Shown: positions 16,385 to 25,863, counted from the first letter of the stretch. The stretch is DNA of 64,000 nt from CAG-1000 sp964345385 (GCA_964345385.1 CAYFQM010000001.1:1-64000), one strand, 5' to 3'. The notes: a model not told the origin generated them from the letters alone. Made by a program: numbers and translations.

Positions 16385-18925
16385 TTATATTTTAAACTCT
16401 TCAAAAAAATCACTCATAGTTAAATTAACTACTACTCTTTCTTTAGGCACTTCATCCTTTACATCTGTTTCTTCTTCTTTAATTTCATCATTAATATCTT
16501 CTTTACCAATAATAGTTAATTTAGAAATAACAAATATATCATTAATATTCTTTTTAGTAATAACATTTCCATTAGATGATTTATCACTTATAACTATATC
16601 ACTAGATTTAATATATTTAATTTCATCTTCTAATATTCCAAATATTGTTTTAGAATGTACATTAAATGCTTTAAATAAATTAATAACTTTACTTTTCATT
16701 TTTTTAATAATAATGCTTCCTTTTAAAGCACGTGATGTTTTTTTAACTTCATCTAACTTAATTCTTTTAGCCATATTATTATCTGTAAATATAGATATGT
16801 ATTCTAATGAATCTTTTGTTACAAAAGAAGATACTACATAATCATTATTAGATAATCTTATATTTTTAACTCCACTTCCTCGAAGTCCTACCATAGCTAT
16901 CTCTTCACTACTATATCTTAAAGCATAACCTTCTTTAGTAAATACATATACATCATTATTTTCACCTTCATTTGATTTACTAATAGAAATTAATTCATCT
17001 TTATTTTTTAACTTAAACATAATCATAGGTTTAGAATATCTACTTACTTCAAAATCTTTAAGTAACATTCTTTTACACATTCCCATTTTAGTAAATGCAG
17101 TAATAATTGTATTATCAAAATTATTAACAGCAATAGTTTTTACTATACTTTCTTCATCAGATATTTGAATTATATTAGATATGTGAGAACCTAGATCTTT
17201 ATATTTACATTCAGGAATTTCTCTTACTGGAACATATAAATAATTTCCTTGGTTAGTAAACATTAATACTGTATCATGATTATTCATTTTATAAAAACCT
17301 TCTATATAATCATTTTCTTTAACCCCTGGATATTCTGCACTTGACAAATTATATGATTTTAATGAAACCTTCTTTACATATCCAGCTTTACTAATGCATA
17401 CTACAAAGTCTTCTTTACTTACCATATCTAATTCATTAATTTTAATTTCATCTACATCTTTTTCTATTACAGTTTTTCTATCATGAGCAAATTCTTTTTT
17501 AACGCTTCTAAGTTCATTTTTTATTACATTAAATAATATACCTTCATCACTAAGAATTGATTTAAAAAAAGCAATTTCTTCTTTTAAGCGTTCATATTCT
17601 TCTTTAAATAAATTAACATCTGTATTAGTAAGTTTATATAACTGCATCATAACAATAGCTTCAGCTTGAACTTTACTAAAATCGTATTCTTTGACTAAAT
17701 TATTGATAGCTTCTTCTTTATTTTTAGAACTTCTTATTGTTTTAATAACTTTATCAAGAATATCTAATGCTTTTATAAAACCTTCTAATATATGACTTTT
17801 CTTTTCATCTACTTCAAGATCAAACTCAGTTCTTTTAACTACAACTTCTTTCTTATGATTTATAAACGCATCTAATAAATCTAATATACCTAAAGTCTTA
17901 GGAGTTCTATTAACAATAGCTACCATATTATAGTTAAATGATGTTTGCATGTCAGTATTTTTAAGTAAATAGTTTACTATAAGATTTGTTTTAGCTTTTG
18001 GTTTTAAATCTATTACAATTCTTATTCCTTCTCTATCAGTTTCATCTCTTACTTCTAATATTCCATCTATTTTTTTATCTATTCTAATAGAATCTATTTT
18101 TTGTACTAAAGAAGATTTGTTTACATCATATGGAATCTCAGTAATAACAATTTGCTCTTTAGATTTACTTTTTACTATATCATATTTACATCTTAATACT
18201 ACTCTTCCACGACCAGTTGTAAAAGCATCTACTATTCCATCATGTCCCATACATATTCCACCAGTAGGAAAATCTGGTCCTTTTACTATTTCTAATATTG
18301 TTTCTAATCTACAGTTAGGACTATCAATTCTTTTAATGCATGCATCTATTATTTCTCCTAAATTATGTGGAGGAATATTAGTAGCGTAACCTGTACTTAT
18401 TCCACTAGAACCATTAACGAGGAAATTAGGAGAGTTGAGTGGTAAGACTGCAGGTTCTAAAAATCTATCATCAAAGTTTGGTGACCAAGCAACTGTATTT
18501 TTATCAATATCATTTAATAATTCATTACTTATTTTAGATAGTCTTGCTTCTGTATAACGATATGCAGCAGCGCCATCACCATCAATAGAACCATTATTAC
18601 CATGAACATCTATAAGTATATGATTTTGTTTCCACCATTGACTCATACGAATCATCGCATCATAAACAGAAGCGTCTCCATGAGGATGCCACTTACCTAA
18701 AACAGAACCTACTGTATAAGCACATTTTAAATATGGTTTATTATAAACGTTGTTATTATGATGCATATCATATAATATTCTTCTTTGAACAGGTTTAAGT
18801 CCATCTCTTGCATCTGGTATTGCTCTTTCTTGAATTATCTCTTTAGCATACGCTCCAAATCTTAAACCCATAATATCTTCAAGAGCATAATCTTGTATTT
18901 TTTTTATAATTTCTTTTTCTTTCAT
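16385..18925 (-). CDS. parC: DNA topoisomerase IV subunit A
   Basis: The cleavage/religation subunit of a type IIA topoisomerase (846 residues), which decatenates daughter chromosomes. ParC rather than GyrA is called because of HGNNGSIDGD (GyrA has GNFGS), the partner gene, and the lack of an obvious QRRGGKG GyrA box. The winged-helix gate has the catalytic Tyr in YRYTEARLS. A coiled-coil tower and a beta-propeller C-terminal domain (about 490-800) follow. In the quinolone-determining loop HPHGDASVYDAM the usual first Ser is Ala (codon 18671-18673). It is co-transcribed with parE and gatCAB. Confidence 0.93.
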   Translation of the reverse strand: MKEKEIIKKIQDYALEDIMGLRFGAYAKEIIQERAIPDARDGLKPVQRRILYDMHHNNNVYNKPYLKCAYTVGSVLGKWHPHGDASVYDAMIRMSQWWKQNHILIDVHGNNGSIDGDGAAAYRYTEARLSKISNELLNDIDKNTVAWSPNFDDRFLEPAVLPLNSPNFLVNGSSGISTGYATNIPPHNLGEIIDACIKRIDSPNCRLETILEIVKGPDFPTGGICMGHDGIVDAFTTGRGRVVLRCKYDIVKSKSKEQIVITEIPYDVNKSSLVQKIDSIRIDKKIDGILEVRDETDREGIRIVIDLKPKAKTNLIVNYLLKNTDMQTSFNYNMVAIVNRTPKTLGILDLLDAFINHKKEVVVKRTEFDLEVDEKKSHILEGFIKALDILDKVIKTIRSSKNKEEAINNLVKEYDFSKVQAEAIVMMQLYKLTNTDVNLFKEEYERLKEEIAFFKSILSDEGILFNVIKNELRSVKKEFAHDRKTVIEKDVDEIKINELDMVSKEDFVVCISKAGYVKKVSLKSYNLSSAEYPGVKENDYIEGFYKMNNHDTVLMFTNQGNYLYVPVREIPECKYKDLGSHISNIIQISDEESIVKTIAVNNFDNTIITAFTKMGMCKRMLLKDFEVSRYSKPMIMFKLKNKDELISISKSNEGENNDVYVFTKEGYALRYSSEEIAMVGLRGSGVKNIRLSNNDYVVSSFVTKDSLEYISIFTDNNMAKRIKLDEVKKTSRALKGSIIIKKMKSKVINLFKAFNVHSKTIFGILEDEIKYIKSSDIVISDKSSNGNVITKKNINDIFVISKLTIIGKEDINDEIKEEETDVKDEVPKERVVVNLTMSDFFEEFKI

Positions 18926-18927
18926 AT

Positions 18928-20823
18928 TTACCCCCTATAGTTATCCTCTAGAGTAAACTCAACATTTTCATCTATCCATTCTTTACGAGGTTCTACTTTA
19001 TCTCCCATAAGAACATCCACTCTCTTTTTAGCTAGTGAAGCATCTTTTATATTTACTCTAATTAAACTTCTAGTTAGAGGATTCATTGTAGTATCCCATA
19101 GTTGATCAGCATTCATCTCTCCTAAACCTTTATATCTTTGAATAGTATATTTACCAGTATTTTTTTCTTTTATTTCGTTCATCTCTTCATCACTATATGC
19201 ATAATATTTATTCTTTCCATAATCTAATTTATATAGTGGAGGCATCGCGATATAAAGTTTACCATTTTCTATTAAAGGACGCATATAATTATAAAAAAAT
19301 GTAAGTAAAAGAATTTGAATATGTGCGCCATCTACATCAGCATCTGTCATTATAATTACTTTATCATAATTAGATTCACTCACATCAAATGAAGCACCTA
19401 CTCCTGCTCCTATAGTATGTATTATAGTATTTAATTCTTCATTTTTATATACATCTTCTTCTTTAGCTTTACTTGTATTTAATACTTTTCCTCTTAAAGG
19501 AAGTATTGCTTGAAATTTTCTATCTCTTCCACCTTTAGCTGACCCTCCAGCACTATCTCCCTCAACTAAAAATAATTCATTAATTTTAGGATTTCTACTT
19601 TGAGCAGGAGCTAATTTACCAGATAAGTTTTTCTCTATTTTACTTCTATTTTTACCACTTCTTGCTTCTTCTCTAGCTTTTCTAGCAGCTTCTCTAGCAA
19701 GTTTACTTTGAATAGCTTTATTAGTTATTTTAGTTACTGCTTCTTTATTTTCTTCAAAAAAATAAGATAAATTATCATATACAATACTTTCAACAGCAAC
19801 TCTAGCTTTTGAAGTCCCTAATTTTGTTTTAGTTTGACCTTCAAACTCTAATATATTTTCTGGTATTTTTAAAGAAATAACCGCAGTTAAACCCTCTCTT
19901 ACATCAGAACCATCTAATGATGTTTTAGATTTTAAAGTGTTTTTAATATAATCATTAAATGATTTTGTTAAAGCAGTTTTAAAACCAACTTCATGAGTTC
20001 CTCCATCAGTAGTTTTAACATTATTAACAAAAGACATAATATTTTCATTATAACCATCAGTATATTGAAGTGCAACGTTTACTTCAATATTATCTTTATT
20101 TCCATTAAAATTAATAACTTTATGTATTCCTTTATGATCTGAATTAATATATTCAATAAAAGAAACTAAACCATTTTCATATTGAAAAACGCTTCTTTTA
20201 TCATCTTCTTCATCTATTACTTCCATACATAAACCATCTATTAAAAATGCACTTTCTTGCATACGTTCACATATGTTTGTATAACTAAATCTTGCACTTC
20301 CAAAAATTTCATCATCAGGCATAAACTCAACAGTTGTACCTGTTTCTTTAGTTTTACCTATTACTTTAAGTGGAGTATCTACTTTACCTCCGTCTTTAAA
20401 TTTAATTTCATGTATTTTACCATCTCTTTTAATAATAACCTTCATCCATTTAGATAAAGCATTAACTACTGAAGAGCCTACTCCATGAAGACCACCTGAT
20501 ACTTTATATCCTTCACTTTCAAATTTTCCTCCAGCATGAAGAACTGTATATATAACTTCAGGAGTGCTTTTACCTGATGAATGCATACCAACAGGAACAC
20601 CTCTTCCTTCATCAGCAACTATAACACTTCCTTCTTTAGTTAAAGTTACAACTATTTTATTTCCATATCCATTAATAGATTCATCAATAGCATTATCTAC
20701 TATTTCCAACACTAAATGATGTAATCCAACTTTATCAGTAGATCCAATGTACATAGCAGGTCTTTTTCTAACCGCATCAAGACCCTGTAATATTTTAATT
20801 GTTTTTTCATTATATTCGCTCAT
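18928..20823 (-). CDS. parE: DNA topoisomerase IV subunit B
   Basis: The ATPase subunit (631 residues). The GHKL fold shows EIVDNAIDES, ADEGRGVPVGMH and GLHGVGSSVVNALS. The transducer domain follows, then the Toprim domain with LVEGDSAGGSAKGGRDR and MTDADVDGAHI, whose acidic residues bind Mg. The PRKEWIDENV ending near the C-terminus resembles ParE more than GyrB. It is first in the operon. The TATAAT at about 20844-20849 follows the terminator of the neighbouring gene. Confidence 0.92.
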   Translation of the reverse strand: MSEYNEKTIKILQGLDAVRKRPAMYIGSTDKVGLHHLVLEIVDNAIDESINGYGNKIVVTLTKEGSVIVADEGRGVPVGMHSSGKSTPEVIYTVLHAGGKFESEGYKVSGGLHGVGSSVVNALSKWMKVIIKRDGKIHEIKFKDGGKVDTPLKVIGKTKETGTTVEFMPDDEIFGSARFSYTNICERMQESAFLIDGLCMEVIDEEDDKRSVFQYENGLVSFIEYINSDHKGIHKVINFNGNKDNIEVNVALQYTDGYNENIMSFVNNVKTTDGGTHEVGFKTALTKSFNDYIKNTLKSKTSLDGSDVREGLTAVISLKIPENILEFEGQTKTKLGTSKARVAVESIVYDNLSYFFEENKEAVTKITNKAIQSKLAREAARKAREEARSGKNRSKIEKNLSGKLAPAQSRNPKINELFLVEGDSAGGSAKGGRDRKFQAILPLRGKVLNTSKAKEEDVYKNEELNTIIHTIGAGVGASFDVSESNYDKVIIMTDADVDGAHIQILLLTFFYNYMRPLIENGKLYIAMPPLYKLDYGKNKYYAYSDEEMNEIKEKNTGKYTIQRYKGLGEMNADQLWDTTMNPLTRSLIRVNIKDASLAKKRVDVLMGDKVEPRKEWIDENVEFTLEDNYRG

Positions 20824-20849
20824 ATCTTATTACTCCATAATAATTATAC

Positions 20850-20884
20850 TAAAAAAAAAGATAAGTGTAAATAAACTTTACACT
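20850..20884 (-). terminator. intrinsic terminator after the DUF5684-like gene
   Basis: On the minus strand AGTGTAAA and TTTACACT pair around 5 bases, followed within a few bases by a run of about nine Ts. The parE -10 box begins immediately downstream. Confidence 0.75.
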
Positions 20885-21349
20885 CTATAATTCAACTATT
20901 GGTATTTTTTCTTCCTTTTCTTCTAATATAAGATTCATTTTAGAAGAAGAACTATCTAAAGTCTTAAATGCATCATCTTTATTCATTCTAAATTTATAAT
21001 CTTTCTTAGATAAAATATAATAAAAAACCACCGGGCATAATATAAGTCCAATCATAAAAGGTTTACTTACATTAAAATCTTTACCTAGTTTATATGACAT
21101 AAGTGTTAATGGATATAAATTTACTACTGGTATAAATAATAATATTGCATAAAATATAGATATATCAAGAACATCTAACATAGTAAATAAATTTAGTATT
21201 GGAAAATACACATTCTTAGTATTATGTTTAGCTTTTTTAAATATAGACTTACCTACTATCATTATAAGAAGGGATCTTAAAAATGTTAAAGACAATATAA
21301 ATAATAGTATATTTAATACAATTAATTTAATAGAAGTTCTTACTATCAT
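20885..21349 (-). CDS. small multi-pass membrane protein, DUF5684-like
   Basis: 154 residues with about four hydrophobic segments (roughly 8-32, 48-66, 66-84, 96-112). The pattern FPILNLFTMLDVLDI, then LFIPVVNLYPLTLMSYKLGKDF, then GLILCPVVFYYIL resembles the DUF5684 family of small membrane proteins, sometimes fused to signal peptidase, but I cannot confirm membership without a profile search. The last 40 residues are a charged cytoplasmic tail. It is a single-gene unit ending in a terminator. Confidence 0.6.
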   Translation of the reverse strand: MIVRTSIKLIVLNILLFILSLTFLRSLLIMIVGKSIFKKAKHNTKNVYFPILNLFTMLDVLDISIFYAILLFIPVVNLYPLTLMSYKLGKDFNVSKPFMIGLILCPVVFYYILSKKDYKFRMNKDDAFKTLDSSSSKMNLILEEKEEKIPIVEL

Positions 21350-21438
21350 AGCTTCTCCTTTACTATATATATATTAATAATACAATAACCAATTATTTTA
21401 ATCAAGAGTGCTTTTTTTCGTAAAATCGTAAAAAAAGG

Positions 21439-21467
21439 TTGCAAAATGCCAAAAAATATTATAAAAT
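21439..21467 (+). promoter_or_regulatory. promoter of the tRNA-Ile/tRNA-Glu pair
   Basis: TTGCAA (21439-21444) and TAAAAT (21462-21467) with 17-base spacing, about 22 bases before tRNA-Ile. An A/T-rich inverted repeat (around 21413-21438) lies just upstream. Confidence 0.6.
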
Positions 21468-21488
21468 GATAACGTCATCTGAAGTAAT

Positions 21489-21565
21489 GGGCTTATAGCT
21501 CAGTTGGTTAGAGCGCTCGTCTGATAAGCGGGAGGTCGAAAGTTCGAGTCTTTCTAGGCCCACCA
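21489..21565 (+). tRNA. tRNA-Ile (anticodon GAT)
   Basis: A complete cloverleaf. Acceptor GGGCTTA pairs with TAGGCCC (one G-T), the D arm is GCTCAGTTGGTTAGAGC, the anticodon loop is CTGATAA, and the T arm is GAAAG-TTCGAGT-CTTTC. A genomic CCA follows. Reads AUC/AUU codons. Confidence 0.97.
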
Positions 21566-21570
21566 GATAT

Positions 21571-21646
21571 GGCCCGTTGGTGAAATGGTTAACACACACG
21601 CCTTTCACGCGTGCATTTATGGGTTCAAATCCCGTACGGGTCACCA
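21571..21646 (+). tRNA. tRNA-Glu (anticodon TTC)
   Basis: A complete cloverleaf. Acceptor GGCCCGT pairs with ACGGGTC, the anticodon stem is CACGC/GCGTG with loop CTTTCAC, the T arm is CGGGT-type with GGTTCAAATCC, and CCA is encoded. It starts six bases after tRNA-Ile and is co-transcribed with it. With GatCAB nearby it may share the pool of Glu-tRNA chemistry, but this is the cognate Glu isoacceptor. Confidence 0.97.
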
Positions 21647-21655
21647 TTAGAAAAT

Positions 21656-21682
21656 AAAAAGTCCTTTATTAGGACTTTTTTT
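21656..21682 (+). terminator. intrinsic terminator of the tRNA pair, shared with the opposing gene
   Basis: AAAAGTCCT and AGGACTTTT pair around TTATT with T-run and A-run flanks. It lies between convergent tRNAs (plus) and the 21691-22152 gene (minus), so it can serve both. Confidence 0.85.
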
Positions 21683-21690
21683 GTTTGTTT

Positions 21691-22152
21691 TTATCTTCCT
21701 CTACTTCTATATTCTTCCATATCTTTATCCATAATAGATTCTCTTAATCTATCAATAAATTGTTTTTGTCTATAATTTTTTTGAAACTGTTCTTCCATTA
21801 ACATAATTTTAGATAATAGAGCTTTATATTCACTTTTAATCATATGCTCTTTATATTTATTATATATTATACCCTTTAGTCTACTTATTTCATCTAATAC
21901 TATACCCACATCAGATGAAGAAGTATCTGGATCATTTAATATTTTTAAAATTAATTTTATTAATTTTTCTATTTCATTATTAATTCTACGCTTAATAAAA
22001 TTATTAGTAAGCTCTGGATCAGTTATTTTAATATTAGTAGCTTTAATTTTATCAGCTTTATATCCACTAGGAGTAACATCTAATCCTTCAATTACAACAT
22101 TATAATAATTTAGTTTTTGATCAGTTTTTTCTTTTTGAAGAATGTATGTCAT
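21691..22152 (-). CDS. conserved-looking helical protein of unknown function
   Basis: Family not recognised. 153 residues, no membrane segment, no Cys or Trp. After a beta-rich start (about 1-45, ending KIKATNIKITDPEL) the rest is predicted helical and highly charged, with a Lys/Glu/Arg pattern that could be coiled coil (about 90-145). It has its own promoter (22181-22209) and a shared terminator. The ribosome site AAGAGG precedes the ATG. Confidence 0.6.
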   Translation of the reverse strand: MTYILQKEKTDQKLNYYNVVIEGLDVTPSGYKADKIKATNIKITDPELTNNFIKRRINNEIEKLIKLILKILNDPDTSSSDVGIVLDEISRLKGIIYNKYKEHMIKSEYKALLSKIMLMEEQFQKNYRQKQFIDRLRESIMDKDMEEYRSRGR

Positions 22153-22180
22153 AAATACCTCTTTTCAAATATTAATCATT

Positions 22181-22209
22181 ATTATACATTTAACAGTTAT
22201 ATATTTCAA
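22181..22209 (-). promoter_or_regulatory. promoter of the 21691-22152 gene
   Basis: TTGAAA (22204-22209) and TATAAT (22181-22186), 17-base spacing, about 28 bases before the start codon. Confidence 0.75.
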
Positions 22210-22217
22210 GCAATTAA

Positions 22218-22880
22218 TTACTTAAATAAATCATTTCTATATTTTTTTGTAATTCTAATTCTTTCTTTGTTTCTATATTCATCTATTTCTTTATGGTTAC
22301 CACTAAGTAATACTTCTGGTACTTTTTTCCCTTTAAAATTACGTGGTTTTGTATATACTGGATAATCTAATAAATTATCATTAAAACTTTCATTAATTAA
22401 ACTTTCTTTGTTTATTACTCCAGGAAGTAATCTAACAACACTATCTACAATAGCCATAGATGGTATTTCTCCTCCAGTTAATATAAAGTCTCCTATAGAT
22501 ATAATTTCATCAGCAAAATCATATATTCTTTCATCAAAACCTTCATAATGGCCACATATTATAATGATATGTTTTTTTTCTTTTAATTCATTTGCTTTAT
22601 TTTGATTATATACTTTTCCTCTAGGAGAAAGTAATATAATATGTGATTCATTAGTTTTTATACTCTCTAGAGCATTATAAATAGGTTCACACATTAATAT
22701 CATTCCAGCACCACCACCAAAAGAAGTGTCATCCACTTGTTTATTTTTATAAGTTGTATAGTTTCTAATATCAATTATATTAATATTAACTTTCTTCTTT
22801 TCAATTGCTTTTTTAATAATACTTTCAGTAAGAAAACCTTCATACATATTAGGAAATAAAGTTAAAACATCTATTTTCAT
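22218..22880 (-). CDS. trmD: tRNA (guanine-37-N1)-methyltransferase
   Basis: Methylates G37 next to the anticodon, which prevents +1 frameshifting (220 residues). SPOUT trefoil-knot motifs are visible: FGGGAGMILMCEP, LLSPRGKVYNQ, CGHYEGFDERI and SIGDFILTGGEIPSMAIVDSV. It is slightly shorter than the E. coli protein at the C-terminus. It lies ten bases after rimM, the usual pairing, but rpsP and rplS, normally beside it, are absent here. Confidence 0.96.
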   Translation of the reverse strand: MKIDVLTLFPNMYEGFLTESIIKKAIEKKKVNINIIDIRNYTTYKNKQVDDTSFGGGAGMILMCEPIYNALESIKTNESHIILLSPRGKVYNQNKANELKEKKHIIIICGHYEGFDERIYDFADEIISIGDFILTGGEIPSMAIVDSVVRLLPGVINKESLINESFNDNLLDYPVYTKPRNFKGKKVPEVLLSGNHKEIDEYRNKERIRITKKYRNDLFK

Positions 22881-22889
22881 TTTCCCTCC

Positions 22890-23366
22890 TTATAAAATAA
22901 GTAAATCATTATAATATATACATCTATTTTTTTTATCTATTTTAGAAATTAATTCTTTTTTATATGGAAGATATTTACCACTTACAACAATTAATTTGGT
23001 TTTGCCTTCAAATATATAGCCCTCTATAGTTCCATATAAAACATCTTCCTTATATACTTTCATACCAATCAATTCTTCATTTAATAATTCTTCATCATTT
23101 AATATTAAGTCTTCTTTATTTATATAAATATATTTTGTCTTAAACCCTATAACTTCATTTATTGAGCTTTTCTCTTTAAATTTTATCATATCAAATATTT
23201 TATGAATTCTATAACTTTCCACTATTACTTCTTCTTTATCTTCTCCAATATATAATTTTTTGTTTTTAACAAAAACTCTATCTTTATATGAAAAATCACT
23301 GATAATTTTTACTTCACCTTTTAATGCATGAGTATTTACTATTTTACCAACACAAATATAATTCAT
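22890..23366 (-). CDS. rimM: 16S rRNA processing protein RimM
   Basis: A 30S assembly factor that binds S19 (158 residues). The N-terminal RimM barrel shows VGKIVNTHALKGEVKI, and the C-terminal PRC barrel has ELIGMKVYKEDVLYGTIEGY and YLPYKKELISKID. The length is typical of small Firmicutes. It starts one base after the methylase gene stop and is followed by trmD. Confidence 0.92.
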   Translation of the reverse strand: MNYICVGKIVNTHALKGEVKIISDFSYKDRVFVKNKKLYIGEDKEEVIVESYRIHKIFDMIKFKEKSSINEVIGFKTKYIYINKEDLILNDEELLNEELIGMKVYKEDVLYGTIEGYIFEGKTKLIVVSGKYLPYKKELISKIDKKNRCIYYNDLLIL

Positions 23367-24107
23367 TTATTTTATCTTCCTATCTTTTAAAAACTCATAT
23401 AATATAATACCACTAGTTACTGAAACATTTAAACTTTCACACTTTTCATTCATATCAATTTTAAATACTTCATCACATAAAGATAATATTTCTTTTCTAA
23501 CTCCGCTTCCTTCATTTCCAAATACTATAGCAAACTTATCTTCTTTTTTTATATCTTTTAGTTCTTTGTTAGTTTCTAGACTTGTACCATATATTTTAAT
23601 GTTTTTATCTTTTAGTGTTTTTATAACATCTTCTATTTCATCAATAATAATATTTATATTAAAAATCATTCCTTCAGTAGAACGCACTACTTTATCATTA
23701 TATGGACTAACTGAAAAAGTAGAAAATATAATTGTATCAACTCCAAACGCAGCACATGTTCTTATAATAGTTCCAGCATTACCTGGATCTTGAATATTAT
23801 CTAATATAACTATTTTGTTTCCAAAAACTTCATTACTTTCTATTTTAGCTATTCCAATAACTTTAGGAGTACTTGGTAAATCACTAATACTTTTCATTAC
23901 TTTTGGGCTTACTGTTATAGTAGGAAAATCATATTCTATAGGGTTACTTTCTAATTTATATAGTTTAACTAATCTATTATTTTTAATAGCTTCTTTAACT
24001 GCATGGTCTCCTTCTATAACAAACAATGCCTTTGATAAAGAATACTTTTTATTACTAAGTTTTCTTATTTCTTTAATATTTTTATTAGAAATACTATCAA
24101 TATACAT
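23367..24107 (-). CDS. TrmH/SpoU-family rRNA 2'-O-methyltransferase
   Basis: A SPOUT RNA methyltransferase of 246 residues. An N-terminal RNA-binding substrate domain (1-95) is followed by the catalytic knot: motif 1 LDNIQDPGNAGTIIRTCAAFG, motif 2 AIVFGNEGSGVRKEI and motif 3 LNVSVTSGIILYEFL. This matches the RlmB/YsgA group that 2'-O-methylates 23S rRNA; the target base is not determined. The ATG overlaps the stop of the upstream peptidase gene (TAATG), and it continues into rimM-trmD. Confidence 0.88.
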   Translation of the reverse strand: MYIDSISNKNIKEIRKLSNKKYSLSKALFVIEGDHAVKEAIKNNRLVKLYKLESNPIEYDFPTITVSPKVMKSISDLPSTPKVIGIAKIESNEVFGNKIVILDNIQDPGNAGTIIRTCAAFGVDTIIFSTFSVSPYNDKVVRSTEGMIFNINIIIDEIEDVIKTLKDKNIKIYGTSLETNKELKDIKKEDKFAIVFGNEGSGVRKEILSLCDEVFKIDMNEKCESLNVSVTSGIILYEFLKDRKIK

Positions 24108-24739
24108 TATTCCTCCTTCAATATTTTTTGAGCTTCTTTATAATCTTTTTTATATTTTTTAACAAGAGCCCAAAACTTTTTACTATGATTAAATTCTATT
24201 AAATGACAAAGTTCATGAATTATAACATAGTCTATTTCATTAATACTATATCTTATAAGGTTAGTATTTAATTTAATTTCATCTTTATTATTACAATAAC
24301 CCCATTTTCTTTTCATTTTACCTATTTTTAATTTAGGATATACTATATCTTCTTCAAATAAATTATAACATACATTAAGTCTTTCATTAAATGTTTTCTT
24401 AGCTTGATTTTTTAGAAAAGTATCTAAATACCCTATATTATTAACAAATACTATATCATTATGAAACTGTATCTTAGAAACTGTATTTGATATGATTACT
24501 TGATACTCTTTTCCTAAATAATAAAATGATTTTTCTTTTTCTTTTTTCTTTTGTATTTTTTTATAACTTTTTTCTATATAGTCACTATTTTTATATATAA
24601 AGCTCTTAATAAAAGAATCGCTAACAAAACGATTACATGAAATATATATGCCATTTTCTTTTACTCTTAAATATATATTTTTAATTGGTTTTTTTTCTAT
24701 AAAAACCAAATATTTTTTATCATTAATAATTACTTCCAT
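24107..24739 (-). CDS. YgjP-like zinc metallopeptidase-domain protein (DUF45)
   Basis: 210 residues. The C-terminal half has the gluzincin-like motif IIHELCHLIEFNHSKKFW, with two His in HELCH and a third ligand His in NHSKKFW, preceded by RKWGYCNNKDEIKLN, the family signature of YgjP/DUF45. The N-terminal half is a beta-rich domain with basic residues. No signal peptide is present, so it is cytoplasmic. It leads a small operon with the rRNA methylase, rimM and trmD. The substrate of this family is not established. Confidence 0.88.
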   Translation of the reverse strand: MEVIINDKKYLVFIEKKPIKNIYLRVKENGIYISCNRFVSDSFIKSFIYKNSDYIEKSYKKIQKKKEKEKSFYYLGKEYQVIISNTVSKIQFHNDIVFVNNIGYLDTFLKNQAKKTFNERLNVCYNLFEEDIVYPKLKIGKMKRKWGYCNNKDEIKLNTNLIRYSINEIDYVIIHELCHLIEFNHSKKFWALVKKYKKDYKEAQKILKEE

Positions 24740-24769
24740 ATAATTATTATAGCAAGTATATATTCAAAT

Positions 24770-24791
24770 AAAAAGACTTATTTAAAAGTCT
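24770..24791 (-). terminator. intrinsic terminator overlapping the ftsZ stop codon
   Basis: AGACTT and AAGTCT pair around a 6-base loop that contains the ftsZ TAA, followed by TTTTTATTT on the minus strand. The last two codons of ftsZ form the 5' arm. Confidence 0.75.
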
Positions 24792-25855
24792 CTATTTCTT
24801 AAAAATGCTGGTACATCTAATATCTCATCATCTTCTGGATTTAATGATTTACTTAAAGATGGTTCTTTTCTTTCGCCCTCAATTGATTTATATAGTGGTT
24901 CAGTTGAATCTTCAAAACCAGTTGCTATAACAGTTACAACTATTTCATCTGTTAATGCTTCATTTATAACAGCACCAAATATAATGTTTACATCTGTATT
25001 AGCAGATGCTCTTATAACATCAACTGCTTCTTCTGCTTCAAATAAACCTAAAGATTTTCCACCAGTTACATTTACTACACAATCAGTAGCACCATTAATA
25101 GTTGTTTCTAATAAAGGACTACTTACTGCTTGTTTTGCTGCTTCTACAGCTCTATTATCTCCAAATCCTACTCCAATACCAATTAATGCATCTCCTTTTT
25201 TCTCCATTACTGTTTTAATATCAGCAAAGTCTAAGTTTACTATACCAGGAACACTAATTAAATCAGAAACTGCTTGAACTCCTAATCTTAAAACATTATC
25301 TACTTCTCTAAAAGCTTGTTCAATTGGAGTGCTTCTATCAATTATATCTCTTAATCTATCGTTTGGTATTACTACCATTGTATCAACATGCTTTCTTAAC
25401 TCATCAAGCCCTACTAAAGCATAGTCTGTTCTTTGACGACCTTCAAATTTAAATGGTCTTGTTACAATAGCAACAGTTAAACAGCCTAATTTTTGAGCAA
25501 TTTCTGCGATTACAGGAGCTGCACCTGTACCAGTTCCACCACCTAGACCACATGTTACAAATACCATATCTGCTCCTCTTAAAACCTCTTCTATTTCTTC
25601 CTGGCTTTCAAGAGCAGCTTCTCTTCCAACTTCTGGTCTAGTACCAGCACCTCTTCCTTTAGTAATACTTTTACCTATTTGGATTTTTCTTTCTGCTTTA
25701 GAAATATTTAATACTTGTAAATCAGTGTTAGCAACTATAAACTCAACACCTCTTAAACCATCATCTATCATTCTATTAACAGCGTTACATCCAGCTCCAC
25801 CAACACCAACTACTTTAATATCAGCTATTTGATCCATCTCTAATTTATTATTCAT
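24782..25855 (-). CDS. ftsZ: cell division protein FtsZ
   Basis: Tubulin-like GTPase forming the Z ring (357 residues). Nucleotide loops include GVGGAGCNAVNRM, the tubulin signature GLGGGTGTGAAPVIAE, and the T7 synergy loop NLDFADIKTVM. A short linker (about 315-345) leads to the conserved C-terminal peptide DVPAFLRNR that binds FtsA. It follows ftsA by nine bases. The presence of FtsZ and FtsA indicates conventional division. Confidence 0.98.
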   Translation of the reverse strand: MNNKLEMDQIADIKVVGVGGAGCNAVNRMIDDGLRGVEFIVANTDLQVLNISKAERKIQIGKSITKGRGAGTRPEVGREAALESQEEIEEVLRGADMVFVTCGLGGGTGTGAAPVIAEIAQKLGCLTVAIVTRPFKFEGRQRTDYALVGLDELRKHVDTMVVIPNDRLRDIIDRSTPIEQAFREVDNVLRLGVQAVSDLISVPGIVNLDFADIKTVMEKKGDALIGIGVGFGDNRAVEAAKQAVSSPLLETTINGATDCVVNVTGGKSLGLFEAEEAVDVIRASANTDVNIIFGAVINEALTDEIVVTVIATGFEDSTEPLYKSIEGERKEPSLSKSLNPEDDEILDVPAFLRNRDF

Positions 25856-25863
25856 GTTTCCTC

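Noticed and set aside
18928..20823. Calling this pair gyrB/gyrA
   Set aside because: The A subunit has GNNGSIDGD (ParC type) and no GyrA box, and the B subunit ends in a ParE-like PRKEWIDENV. Some doubt remains because no second topoisomerase is in the window for comparison.
21459..21647. A 62-codon open frame on the minus strand across the tRNA region
   Set aside because: It is antisense to two complete tRNA genes, has no ribosome site, and its translation is just the complement of tRNA sequence.
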